From assembly GCF_025562715.2 (NCBI RefSeq), contig NZ_JAPFCC010000001.1, positions 186,001-250,000 of the forward strand: a DNA stretch of 64,000 nt. Reading direction: 5' to 3'. Under the pieces are notes generated by a model. That model ran no database searches and was not told the DNA's origin. It saw nothing but the letters and a program-made list of their open reading frames with translations. The translations under genes were made by a program, and so were the position numbers. This document shows positions 25,741-34,301 of this stretch, one piece after another; within the stretch, counting starts at the first letter, position 1; the number at the start of each line of letters is the position of its first letter. This stretch comes from Endozoicomonas gorgoniicola (lineage in GTDB: Bacteria > Pseudomonadota > Gammaproteobacteria > Pseudomonadales > Endozoicomonadaceae).

Positions 25741-28700
25741 ATGACGGCTGTTGTTTATGGAGACCTGCAGGTCGCCGATTTGTACGAAGAGATCAATCAT
25801 GTCCCTGCGGTGATGGAAAATCACCAGATTAATGGCATTAATAAAGAAGCGCCAAGGGTTAACGCGTTTCCTTACACGGTTGAAGCGCTGGCACTGAACA
25901 ATAAGCCAGAGCTGGCGGGTAACTACCTGTCTCTGAACGGTTTGTGGAAGTTCAACTGTGCCGTTAATCCTCAATCCCGTCCAAAAGGATTCCAGCAGGA
26001 AAGTTTTGATGTTTCCCAGTGGGACGATATTCAGGTTCCCGGCAACTGGGAAGCACAGGGTTTTGATCAAGCCATCTACCTTGATGAGCGCTTTCCGTTT
26101 CAGACGGAGTGGCCCGAAGTGCCAAGGGAATATAACCCGGTAGGTTCCTATCGTCGTACATTTGAAATGGACAAAAGCTGGGAAGGCCGGGAAATTTTCC
26201 TGCAGCTGGCTGGTGCCAGAACGGCTACCTTCATATGGATTAATGGCCTGCGTGTTGGCTATACCCAGAACGCCAAGAACCCGGCTGAATTCAATATCAC
26301 CCCTTATGTTCGCGAAGGTGAAAACAGCATCGCCCTGGAAATTTTCCGTTGGTCTAATGCCAGCTATCTGGAAAAGCAGGATATGCTGGATATGTCGGGT
26401 CTGGAGCGTGAAGTCTTCATCTATTCAACCGATAAAACCCGTATCTTTGACTTTGACTGCCGCGCGACTCTGGATAACACCCTCACCCAGGGTGAAATCA
26501 GCCTCAACGTAGACCTGAAACATTTTGCCGAGTCTGCTCCAGAGGACCTGACTCTGAAGGCACAGTTGCTGGACGATAAAAACGGTTTTGCGCCTGTTGT
26601 CAGCCAACAGCAAAATGTAGCGTTTGACAGCAATGAACAACGACTGACGTTTGCTTCTGAAGTGGCAGAGCCTCGCCTGTGGAGCGCTGAAGCCCCTAAC
26701 CTTTACACCCTGATGCTGACCCTTAGCGACAGCACTGGCAAGGTTCTGGAGACCACCTCCCATAAAGTTGGTTTCCGTCGTATTGAAACCACGGGTGGTC
26801 AACTGACGGTTAATGGCAAGGCGATTAAAATCAAAGGTGTGAACCGTCACGAGCTGCACCCAACCCTGGGTCATGTCGCGACTGAAGAGACCATGCTCAC
26901 TGATATCCGCCTGATGAAAGAGCATAACATCAATGCGGTGCGCACCAGTCACTTCCCATGCCATTCCCGTTGGTATCAGTTGTGCGATGAGTATGGTCTG
27001 TATGTGGTTGACGAAGCTAATATCGAGTCTCACCCACTGGCTCTGAGCCCTGAAACCCAGATTGGTGATACCGAGTCCTGGATTCCGGCCCACCTGGATC
27101 GTATGCAGGCGATGGTGGAAAGAGATAAGAACCATGCTTGTGTCATTATCTGGTCTATGGGTAATGAAGCCGGTGAGGGCTGTGTCTTTGAAACCCTGTA
27201 CAACTGGGTAAAAGAGCGCGACGGTAGTCGTCCGGTTCAGTACGAGCCAGCCGGTGAAGCGCCTTATACCGATATCGTTTGCCCAATGTATCCAACCCTG
27301 GAGCGTCTGCAGGCGTTTTCCCAGCAAAACGACGGTCGCCCAATGATCATGATCGAGTATGCTCACGCCATGGGTAACTCGGTCGGTATCCTGAATGATT
27401 ACTGGAAGATCATCGACAACAGTCAGTGCCTGCAGGGTGGTTTTATCTGGGAATGGATGGACCATGCGCTGGAACTGACCAATGACAAGGGCCAGAAGTA
27501 CTGGGGCTATGGCAAGGACTACCATCCTGACCTGCCTACCGACGGTAACTTTATGAACGATGGTCTGGTAGCGCCTGACCGCACTCCGCATCCACACATG
27601 GCAGAAGTGAAAAAGGTTTACCAGCCGGTTCGTTTCCATGCGGTTGATGCGGCTGCCGGTCGTTTTGAAATCGAAAACCATTACGACTTCATTGGTCTGG
27701 ACAAGTTTGAAATTCAATACCAGGTCAGCGCCGATGGCATTCAGGTGGCTAAAGGTTCCCTGGGTGTTAATGCTGTGGAGCCCGGTCAGCGTGAAGCGCT
27801 GACAGTTGACCTTTCCGGCCTGGAAATCAGCGAAGGCAGTGAATACCTGATTACCCTGAGTGCTGTAACCCGTAACAATGAGCCAATGTTGGGCTCAGGC
27901 TATGAAGCGGCGTGGGATCAGTTCTCCGTGACCGCTCGCCCTGCCTATCAGAAGCCAGCGATTAAGGAAGAGCATTCCATTAAACTGGCGGAATCAGAAA
28001 CTTCTGTTTCACTGAAAGGGCATAACTTCGATATTCGTTTTGATGCGAAGACGGGGCAGATGGCTGAGTTTCGGGTAGATGGTAAGAACCTGATTCGCAC
28101 TGGTCTGGAGCCAAACTTCTGGCGTGGTCTGACCGATAACGATCTGGGGGCAAAAGCGTTTGAGTGGGCGACTATCTGGCAGGACGCCGGTGCTAAACGT
28201 CAACTGACAGCTATTGAAGTCGAGCAGATCAGTACGCAGGAAGTGCAGGTGATTACCCGTTTTGACCTGCCAACGATTGAGTGTCAGTACGTTCTTACTT
28301 ACCAGGTCTTTGCTGATGGCGAATGTCGTGTAGCGGCTGAATTTACTCCGGGTGAGAAAGAGCTGCCGGTGATGATGCGCTTTGGTCTGCAAATGACCCT
28401 GCCTTCTGACTACCAGTTCATTCAGTGGTTTGGTCGTGGCCCGGTAGAGACTTATGAAGATCGTAAAGGTGCGAAGGCGGCTGTGTATGGTGGCACCATT
28501 CAGGAACAGATTCATGCTTACCCGCGTCCGCAGGAAACGGCTAACAAGACCGATGTTCGCTGGGTAGCGCTGACGCAGCAGGATGGTGTTGGTCTGGAAG
28601 TGATTGCTGAAGACACGCTGCTCAATACCAGTGCCTGGCCGTTTGCTGCTGAAGAGCTGGATTTTGTGGCAGACGACGGTTCCATGGGAGCGTCCGGCCT

Positions 28701-28884
28701 GACCCCAATGTCCTGCAAGCACGGCGCTGACCTGCTACCCGGCAACCTGGTGACCTGGAATATTGACCTGACCCAGATGGGTACCGGTGGTCAGAACTCC
28801 TGGGGCTCCATGCCACCAATGCAGTATCAGCCACAGGTGAAGCCTTATCAGTACGCATTCCGACTGCGTCCTGTTAATGGTTAA
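25741..28884 (+). CDS. lacZ: GH2 beta-galactosidase
   Basis: This 1047-residue enzyme cleaves terminal beta-galactosides. Domains in order are the sugar-binding jelly roll (about 50-220), an Ig-like domain, the TIM barrel with acid/base Glu476 in SMGNEAGEG and nucleophile Glu539 in MIEYAHAMGNS, another Ig-like domain, and the C-terminal beta-gal small-chain domain ending near SYAFRLRPV-type sequence. No signal peptide is visible, so it acts in the cytoplasm. It follows ebgR and precedes a lacA-like acetyltransferase, giving an ebg/lac-type operon. No EbgC partner is present. Confidence 0.92.
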   Translation: MTAVVYGDLQVADLYEEINHVPAVMENHQINGINKEAPRVNAFPYTVEALALNNKPELAGNYLSLNGLWKFNCAVNPQSRPKGFQQESFDVSQWDDIQVPGNWEAQGFDQAIYLDERFPFQTEWPEVPREYNPVGSYRRTFEMDKSWEGREIFLQLAGARTATFIWINGLRVGYTQNAKNPAEFNITPYVREGENSIALEIFRWSNASYLEKQDMLDMSGLEREVFIYSTDKTRIFDFDCRATLDNTLTQGEISLNVDLKHFAESAPEDLTLKAQLLDDKNGFAPVVSQQQNVAFDSNEQRLTFASEVAEPRLWSAEAPNLYTLMLTLSDSTGKVLETTSHKVGFRRIETTGGQLTVNGKAIKIKGVNRHELHPTLGHVATEETMLTDIRLMKEHNINAVRTSHFPCHSRWYQLCDEYGLYVVDEANIESHPLALSPETQIGDTESWIPAHLDRMQAMVERDKNHACVIIWSMGNEAGEGCVFETLYNWVKERDGSRPVQYEPAGEAPYTDIVCPMYPTLERLQAFSQQNDGRPMIMIEYAHAMGNSVGILNDYWKIIDNSQCLQGGFIWEWMDHALELTNDKGQKYWGYGKDYHPDLPTDGNFMNDGLVAPDRTPHPHMAEVKKVYQPVRFHAVDAAAGRFEIENHYDFIGLDKFEIQYQVSADGIQVAKGSLGVNAVEPGQREALTVDLSGLEISEGSEYLITLSAVTRNNEPMLGSGYEAAWDQFSVTARPAYQKPAIKEEHSIKLAESETSVSLKGHNFDIRFDAKTGQMAEFRVDGKNLIRTGLEPNFWRGLTDNDLGAKAFEWATIWQDAGAKRQLTAIEVEQISTQEVQVITRFDLPTIECQYVLTYQVFADGECRVAAEFTPGEKELPVMMRFGLQMTLPSDYQFIQWFGRGPVETYEDRKGAKAAVYGGTIQEQIHAYPRPQETANKTDVRWVALTQQDGVGLEVIAEDTLLNTSAWPFAAEELDFVADDGSMGASGLTPMSCKHGADLLPGNLVTWNIDLTQMGTGGQNSWGSMPPMQYQPQVKPYQYAFRLRPVNG

Positions 28885-28902
28885 CTGCCTTTTCCCTGAG
28901 GT

Positions 28903-28937
28903 AAGAACGGAGCTCTGATCGAGCTCCGTTCTTGTTT
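28903..28937 (+). terminator. terminator after beta-galactosidase gene
   Basis: AAGAACGGAGCTC pairs with GAGCTCCGTTCTT in a 13-bp stem followed by a short T-rich run. It would separate lacZ from the acetyltransferase remnant. Confidence 0.8.
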
Positions 28938-29033
28938 CTGTCAGACAAGTATTGTGCCTGACAATTATACCTTTGCCAGTTGAGTGTGAATCATTATGAA
29001 TGGAACTCTGAGTCACAGAGAAAAAAGTTTTAT

Positions 29034-29331
29034 CGAATCCACGTAAAACCCCGTACTTTTAGTGCGGGGATGTAAGTGGGGCTTGCGTAGAGCAAGCCTA
29101 TGCACTATTTTCTTCTTGTCTCTTGCAGACCTACCTCTGGGCTAGAGGAATGTTAAGCCTGCGGAGTTCGTGTGAGACTTGGGGAACATGGGTTGGCTCG
29201 TCACCGTAAAAGTTCCCACTGTGGAACTTTTATGCGATAACCAAGCTGTTCCCTGAGCAACGAACTGTGAAACAGGAACCTGTTAGGTGACTAACAGGAA
29301 TCCCCGTCCTTCAGGGCGGGGAGGATGTCAA
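29034..29331 (+). mobile_element. non-autonomous IS200/IS605-like element, copy 1
   Basis: This 298-bp element begins after TTAT with CGAATCCACG and ends GGATGTCAA. It has hairpins near both ends (CCCCGTACTTTTAGTGCGGGG at the left, CCCCGTCCTTCAGGGCGGGG at the right) and no terminal inverted repeats or target duplication. Ends of this form (TTA-type target, TCAA right end) are typical of IS200/IS605 single-strand transposons. It encodes no TnpA or TnpB. A reverse copy that looks identical lies at 41311-41608. Confidence 0.82.
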
Positions 29332-29843
29332 CAGTGGAATGCTCTATAACCCTAACACGGAAGGTCTGCCATCAAATCAGCACCTGCTTCGATGATAAGG
29401 AAAAGAGCCTGCTAATTGGTCAATTGTTTGGAAAGTCAGACGAAACTACGATGTTGAACGGTCAGTTCTCCTGTGATTACGGTTACAACATTGAAGTCGG
29501 AAAAAATTTCTACATGAACTTCAATGGCGTCATTCTTGACTGCGGTAAGGTCGTGATTGGTGATAATGTGATGATCGGTCCAAACGTTACCCTTTGTACG
29601 GCAGGGCATCCGCTGGATATTAAAACCCGTAACACGGGTGAGGAGTTTGCAAAGCCTGTCACTATTGGGAATAACGTCTGGATTGGGGCTAACGTATTGG
29701 TTCTTCCGGGGGTGACCCTTCACGATGGCGCAGTTGTTGGAGGAGGAAGCGTGGTGACTAAGGATGTTCCTGCAGACTGTGTTGTGGTTGGAAGCCCTGC
29801 CAGAGTGGTCAGAAAAGAGATTAATCTTCAATCATCAATGTAG
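29325..29843 (+). pseudogene. lacA: LacA/Maa-type sugar O-acetyltransferase with damaged N-terminus
   Basis: The frame gives 172 residues with left-handed beta-helix hexapeptide repeats and the CoA-binding pattern GNNVWIGANVLVLPGVTL, VVTKDVPADCVVVGSPARV. Relative to LacA or Maa the first 25-35 residues are wrong: the frame opens inside the mobile element (MSTVECSI). In another frame LYNPNTEGLPSNQ resembles the start of E. coli LacA (LFTDMCEGLPEKR), so the 5' end has both an insertion and a frameshift. It could be a shortened working enzyme or a pseudogene; I favour the latter. Confidence 0.75.
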
Positions 29844-29996
29844 TGCAGCGAAGCGTTTATATCTATACCTCTCTATGGCTTTAAAGCGCGCATCGCTTTT
29901 GGACAATACCTGTCCATCGCCCAGCCTGCTGGAGCCTTTGTCGCCAGTTCGGGTATAAATCCGGGTTAAGCGATAACCCTGTTTTTTTTCAGTCAT
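29835..29996 (-). pseudogene. N-terminal fragment of a PduO-type cobalamin adenosyltransferase
   Basis: The frame MTEKKQGYRLTRIYTRTGDKG continues as SSRLGDGQVLSKSDARFKAIE, which matches the start of ATP:cob(I)alamin adenosyltransferases (xIYTRTGDxGTTGLGDG). After about 35 residues the similarity ends where VDELN should follow, and the frame stops soon after. It is a short relic lying tail to tail with the acetyltransferase. Confidence 0.6.
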
Positions 29997-30012
29997 TAAC
30001 TTTTCAGTCATT

Positions 30013-30047
30013 AACGCCAGTGATCTCTTCCGAGAGTCACTGGCGTT
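30013..30047. terminator. hairpin after the permease gene
   Basis: AACGCCAGTGA and TCACTGGCGTT form an 11-bp stem with a partly paired loop (CTCT/AGAG). T tracts are short; it may end the permease transcript. Confidence 0.5.
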
Positions 30048-30095
30048 CCATGATACGGACAATAGTAAAATTATTCAGCCATTGTCGTCATATCC

Positions 30096-31607
30096 TTACG
30101 CACCCTGGGCAATCTCATTAAACAATGAGTTGTCGTTAGGGTTCTTTTCACGCCAGCGGTTAAAGATGGCGATGCAGTAGGCGGTTACTGCGATGATGCT
30201 CACCGGTCCGAGAATAACCTGAATCAGGGAGCCGGAGAAGTTGGCAGCCCAGTCCTCAGGTCCCGGAATCAGCGCAGTAATGGTAGCGGCCATAAAGATA
30301 GTGACCATTGGCACCACGGCCAGCAGCGCCCAGAAACGGTCTTTACCCAGGAAGTAGAAGTCCCGTGCAAAATCAGGATTATTGGAATCCCAACGCAGCT
30401 TGATGTAACCCGCCACCATGAACAGAACCGGCAGGGTTGCCGCGCCACCGTTCAGGTTTTTAACCGCCACCAGCAGGGTATTCATCTCCGCACTGAACTG
30501 ACCAATCATAAACAGAATGATGATGACAGAAACCAGGATTCCCTGCATTTTCAGAGCATTGACCGGAGTACCTTCGTGGTTTACCTCAGACAGTTTCTTA
30601 CCAAAAATTCCCTTCGGCGCATCAACAAACAGCATCTTGGCAGGTGCCGCAGTCCACAGCATCAGAGAGCCACAGAAAGTAGTGATCAGCAGGAACAGAG
30701 CAATAACATTGGTCCACCATACCGGGAAGTTCAACTGCTGGAACACCGCGTAAATAGCGGACAACAGACCCAGTTCCTGAGCGTATTCCGCAGGCAGTAC
30801 CATGGACACCAGAACAGCGGAAAGAATCATCACCGAGGAGAAGATAAACACGTTCAGCAACACGCCAATTCGGAAGCTGCGTTCACCACCCTGAATGTTG
30901 CGCTTGTAAGCCGCCAGGGCTTCCAGACCACCCATGGATTGCAGTGCCCAGGACATGGAAGCGATTCGCGCCCAGGACAGATCGATTTCCTCAACAAAAC
31001 GAGGCACTACCGGCTCGCCTTCGAAGGTCACAGTACCTGTGGATAGGGAGTAAACCGCCGCAACAATAAACACTACGGTCAGACCAAAGCCCGCGTAACC
31101 AGCGGAAGACAGCAGTCGGGACAACCACTTCGGCCCTTTCATGGATACCCAGGTGGCCACCCAGAACAGGGCGATGGAGGTAGCACTGACAATAGGTTTG
31201 AACCACTCAGCCGTGGTCAGCTCCGCCACATAGGAACCTTCCCCGAACACGGTGTACAGGAAGTAGGTGATAACGTTAGGCAGCAGGTCAACAAAATAGA
31301 AGATGTTAACGTAGAAGTAGAAGAAACCGGCAATAAAGCCCCACTTTCTTCCCAGCACCAGGTTCAGCCAGGACTGATAACCGCCCTCAGAGTTACTGAG
31401 TTTCTTAATAGAAGAAAACTCAATAATCATAAAGGTATAAGGAATGGCATAGATGACGGTAGCTACTGCATACAGCAGCCAGGAATTGTAGCCCCAGTCG
31501 GTGTATTGGTTAACAAGACTCCTGAGGACAAACCCTCCCCCCGCAATGGAAAAGAACAAAAATGTCATCAATGACATTTTATAACGTTGATCAGTCTCGG
31601 CAGACAT
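30096..31607 (-). CDS. APC-superfamily amino acid permease, YjeM-like
   Basis: This 503-residue inner-membrane transporter has about twelve hydrophobic segments. The N-terminal KMSLMTFLFFSIAGGGF and the EGGYQSWLNLVLG motif match the glutamate/GABA-antiporter-type group that includes E. coli YjeM. Its substrate is likely an amino acid, but sequence does not say which. It is a single gene with its own 5' region. Confidence 0.82.
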   Translation of the reverse strand: MSAETDQRYKMSLMTFLFFSIAGGGFVLRSLVNQYTDWGYNSWLLYAVATVIYAIPYTFMIIEFSSIKKLSNSEGGYQSWLNLVLGRKWGFIAGFFYFYVNIFYFVDLLPNVITYFLYTVFGEGSYVAELTTAEWFKPIVSATSIALFWVATWVSMKGPKWLSRLLSSAGYAGFGLTVVFIVAAVYSLSTGTVTFEGEPVVPRFVEEIDLSWARIASMSWALQSMGGLEALAAYKRNIQGGERSFRIGVLLNVFIFSSVMILSAVLVSMVLPAEYAQELGLLSAIYAVFQQLNFPVWWTNVIALFLLITTFCGSLMLWTAAPAKMLFVDAPKGIFGKKLSEVNHEGTPVNALKMQGILVSVIIILFMIGQFSAEMNTLLVAVKNLNGGAATLPVLFMVAGYIKLRWDSNNPDFARDFYFLGKDRFWALLAVVPMVTIFMAATITALIPGPEDWAANFSGSLIQVILGPVSIIAVTAYCIAIFNRWREKNPNDNSLFNEIAQGA

Positions 31608-31870
31608 AATTAAGTTCCTGAGTTGGTTGTTACAGCCAAAAACGTTGCAATTTACCGACAGAAGCCTTTCAGGAGGAATAAGGGTTAGCGGCGTTGTCGA
31701 AGTGCCACTCTTCCTGACCTGAAGTAACCGCTTTACTTTTTTTGCTCTTATTTTTACGAAAAGTTTTACCGAGCGATATTAGAGAAATGCTGTTCACTTT
31801 TGTTTGATTTGCGTCAACTTCTGACAGACAGGTAGGAAAAATGATGCTTCATGAAAAGTTCATATAACTA
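31608..31870. other. intergenic region upstream of the permease
   Basis: This stretch holds the permease promoter on the minus strand and no gene I can support; it continues into an ABC ATPase relic at 31871. Confidence 0.45.
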
Positions 31871-32031
31871 CAACCAGGAAGGCTCAATGTCTCTTTTGAT
31901 GGTAAAACGTATCTGTATCGCAATCTGGATCTCGACATTCCTGCCGGGCAAAAACTGCCGATCATCGGTGCCAGTGGTACAGGCAATTCCTTTCTCTTGA
32001 GTCTTTCTTTTAAACCAAAAACGGAGTCGTA
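31871..32031 (+). pseudogene. fragment of an ABC transporter ATP-binding protein
   Basis: This frame reads LNVSFDGKTYLYRNLDLDIPAG then QKLPIIGASGTGNSFLLSLS and stops. It has the form of the first beta strands and Walker A of an ABC ATPase, but the essential Walker lysine is Asn (GASGTGNS) and the rest of the protein is missing. No permease genes are adjacent. Confidence 0.65.
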
Positions 32032-32047
32032 AAGGCTCCGTTTTTGG
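32015..32047 (+). terminator. terminator after ABC ATPase relic
   Basis: CCAAAAACGGAG and CTCCGTTTTTGG pair around a nine-base loop, with T residues in the right arm. It precedes the coiled-coil gene. Confidence 0.8.
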
Positions 32048-32116
32048 TTCTGTATCTTTTTCATGGTCTGCTAAGCTGATTGCTCAAACAAAAACCATCT
32101 ACTCAGGAAGCGCCCA

Positions 32117-32476
32117 ATGAGTGCGACAGCAGAATCGAATGAGCCGGATCACACACTTAATACTCTGGCTGACATGATCAGTATTCTGGGTGAAGCCCGG
32201 TCTGACGTTAAGGTTCTTGATCGTAAGGTTGATACTCTTGATCGTAAGGTTAACGCTCTTGATCATAAGGTTGATACCCTTGATCATAAGGTTGACGCGC
32301 TTGATCATAAGGTTGACTGTATCCAGCAGGAAAACCGTGAACGCTTCGACCGGATTGAGCTAGAGCAGGCAGAGACCCGCAAGGACATTGCCAGGCTTGA
32401 GCAGGGGCAGGCAGAAACCCGGCAAGACATTGCCAGGCTTGAACTACTCATCCGTCAACGACTGCCGGAAAACTGA
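32117..32476 (+). CDS. small coiled-coil protein with heptad repeats
   Basis: This 119-residue protein contains five consecutive seven-residue units of the form LD(R/H)KV(D/N)x at about residues 34-68, then ERFDRIE and two ARLE(Q/L) blocks: a continuous coiled coil. No signal peptide or catalytic motif is seen. The DNA shows matching 21-bp tandem repeats (about 32211-32315), which can change copy number by slippage. Function is unknown; oligomerisation is the only safe statement. Confidence 0.7.
   Translation: MSATAESNEPDHTLNTLADMISILGEARSDVKVLDRKVDTLDRKVNALDHKVDTLDHKVDALDHKVDCIQQENRERFDRIELEQAETRKDIARLEQGQAETRQDIARLELLIRQRLPEN
32211..32315 (+). repeat. 21-bp tandem repeat encoding the heptads
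   Basis: Five in-frame units of the type CTTGATCATAAGGTTGATAC lie head to tail. Copy-number change would lengthen or shorten the coiled coil by whole heptads without a frameshift. Confidence 0.8.
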
Positions 32477-32536
32477 TTCGCAACTGGCATTAAGTATCAG
32501 GCGGATTATTGCAGGCAGTGAAGTATTTTTAAGGGC

Positions 32537-32576
32537 AAAAAAACGGGGTCTTCTCTTAGTGAGAAGCCCCCGTTTC
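32537..32576 (-). terminator. terminator of ptsG
   Basis: On the minus strand AAACGGGGGCTTCTC and GAGAAGACCCCGTTT pair and are followed by TTTT. It lies just after the ptsG stop and can act for both convergent genes. Confidence 0.85.
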
Positions 32577-32606
32577 TTAAGCTAACTTAATCGATGTAAT
32601 AACTGA

Positions 32607-34058
32607 TTAAGCAGTAACTGCAGTCACGCCGCCAGCTTTGTTTACTTCGTGCATGGCAGTCTTGATGTTCTCAGACTGCGTACCGAAGATAGCCTGCATG
32701 TTGTTACCAACGACCATAACACCGCGAGCGCCCAGTGCCTTGATGGCAGTCTGGTCAACCTTGTTCACGTCAACCACTGCAACACGCAGACGGGTGATAC
32801 AAGCGTCGATGGACTTGATGTTAGCGTTGCCACCGAAAGCGATGATCAGCTTGCCAGCCAGCTCAGGGCCTACTTCTACCTGAGAACCGCTTTCTTCGTC
32901 TTCACGACCCGGAGTTTTCAGGTTGAAAGCAGTGATGATGGTACGGAATACACCGTAGTAAACGGCTGCGTAAACGGCACCCAGAGGAATCAGCCAGAAG
33001 GACTTGGTGCCGATGCCGGAGAACAGGGCAAAGTCGATGAGGCCGTGGGAGAAGGATGCGCCCATCTTGATTTCCAGGAAGTTGGTAATCACGAAAGCGA
33101 AACCAGCCAGCAGGGCGTGTACAACGTACAGAGCCGGAGCCAGGAACAGGAAGGAGAATTCGATAGGCTCGGTGATACCGGTCAGCATGGAGGTCAGGGC
33201 TGCAGAGATCATGATGCCGCCCACACGCTTCTGGTGCTTGGTCTTGGCAGTGTGCCACATGGCGATGGCCGCAGCAGGCAGACCGAACATCTTGAACAGG
33301 AAACCACCTGCCAGGAAGCCTGCAGTCGGGTCACCCGCAAAGAAGCGAGGAATGTCACCAGTGAATACCTGGCCGGCTTCGTTGACAAACTGACCCATTT
33401 CCATCTGGAAAGGCACGTTCCATACGTGGTGGATACCGAAAGGAATCAGCATACGCTCAACGAAACCGTAGACAAAGCCCATGGTGACAGGGTTGCCTTC
33501 AACAGCGTAGTTACCGAAAGACTTGATGGCTGCACCGATTGGAGGCCATACGAAGGCCATAACGGTACCCAGGGCGATGGCAGCGAAAGCGGTTACGATA
33601 GGAACAAAGCGCTTGCCTGCGAAGAAGCCCAGGTATTCTGGCAGCTGAATTTTGTAGAAACGGTTGAACATAACCGCCGCCAGAGCACCAGACAGGATGC
33701 CGCCGAATACGCCGGTATCGATGGAGGTGATGCCCATGATGGACTTGGTTTCAACACCCATCAGGCCTGCAACCAGACCCATGGTGGCCAGCATAACCAC
33801 GTAGCCAACGATAGCGGCCAGAGTGGAAACACCGTCGTTATCGGTCAGGCCCAGAACGGTACCGATGGCGAACAGCAGTGGCAGGTTGCCGAATACGGCA
33901 CCGCCGGCCTGTGCCATCACCTGGCTGAGCAGCTCAGGCAGGAAACTGAAGTTAGCTGCGCCGATACCCAGAAGGATGCCTGCAACCGGTAGAATCGCTA
34001 CAGGCAGCATCAGCGCACGGCCGATTTTCTGCAGCACCCCAAAGGCGTTTTGCAACAT
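32607..34058 (-). CDS. ptsG: PTS glucose-type EIICB, copy 1
   Basis: This 483-residue membrane protein transports and phosphorylates glucose (or a near relative). The EIIC domain (about 1-385) has the signatures KRFVPI, GLHH-like GIHHVWNVPF, GDPTAG and the conserved ITEPIEFSFLF. A linker with NLKTPGRED leads to EIIB with the phospho-cysteine Cys420 in DACITRLRV. It aligns along its whole length with E. coli PtsG. It has no EIIA domain and must use Crr (46868). A second homologue lies at 49258. Confidence 0.94.
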   Translation of the reverse strand: MLQNAFGVLQKIGRALMLPVAILPVAGILLGIGAANFSFLPELLSQVMAQAGGAVFGNLPLLFAIGTVLGLTDNDGVSTLAAIVGYVVMLATMGLVAGLMGVETKSIMGITSIDTGVFGGILSGALAAVMFNRFYKIQLPEYLGFFAGKRFVPIVTAFAAIALGTVMAFVWPPIGAAIKSFGNYAVEGNPVTMGFVYGFVERMLIPFGIHHVWNVPFQMEMGQFVNEAGQVFTGDIPRFFAGDPTAGFLAGGFLFKMFGLPAAAIAMWHTAKTKHQKRVGGIMISAALTSMLTGITEPIEFSFLFLAPALYVVHALLAGFAFVITNFLEIKMGASFSHGLIDFALFSGIGTKSFWLIPLGAVYAAVYYGVFRTIITAFNLKTPGREDEESGSQVEVGPELAGKLIIAFGGNANIKSIDACITRLRVAVVDVNKVDQTAIKALGARGVMVVGNNMQAIFGTQSENIKTAMHEVNKAGGVTAVTA

Positions 34059-34301
34059 GGTGTGAAACCTCGTGATGATTGAGTCTTGGTAACGTCACAC
34101 AGGCTGTTGTCCGCTGTGAACCTGTGTTTGTTTGTTATCGTGGGCGAGGTTAACAAAACGATCGTACCTATTGGGTAAGAGAGATAAACGAAATGTAACG
34201 AAATCTTTCAAGAAAGGGTGCGATCGGAAATGCATTGTCTTATGTCAGTTCTGCGTTAATAAATGGTAACTATTTTGATAGCGAGTTTGATAGCGAGTAG
34301 T

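Noticed and set aside
29034..29331. A TnpA or TnpB gene inside the 298-bp element
   Set aside because: The element has no frame long enough for either; only its ends and hairpins resemble IS200/IS605.
32649..33992. 447-codon plus-strand frame opposite ptsG
   Set aside because: PtsG on the minus strand is certain; the opposite frame is low-complexity Gln/Gly/His-rich shadow sequence.
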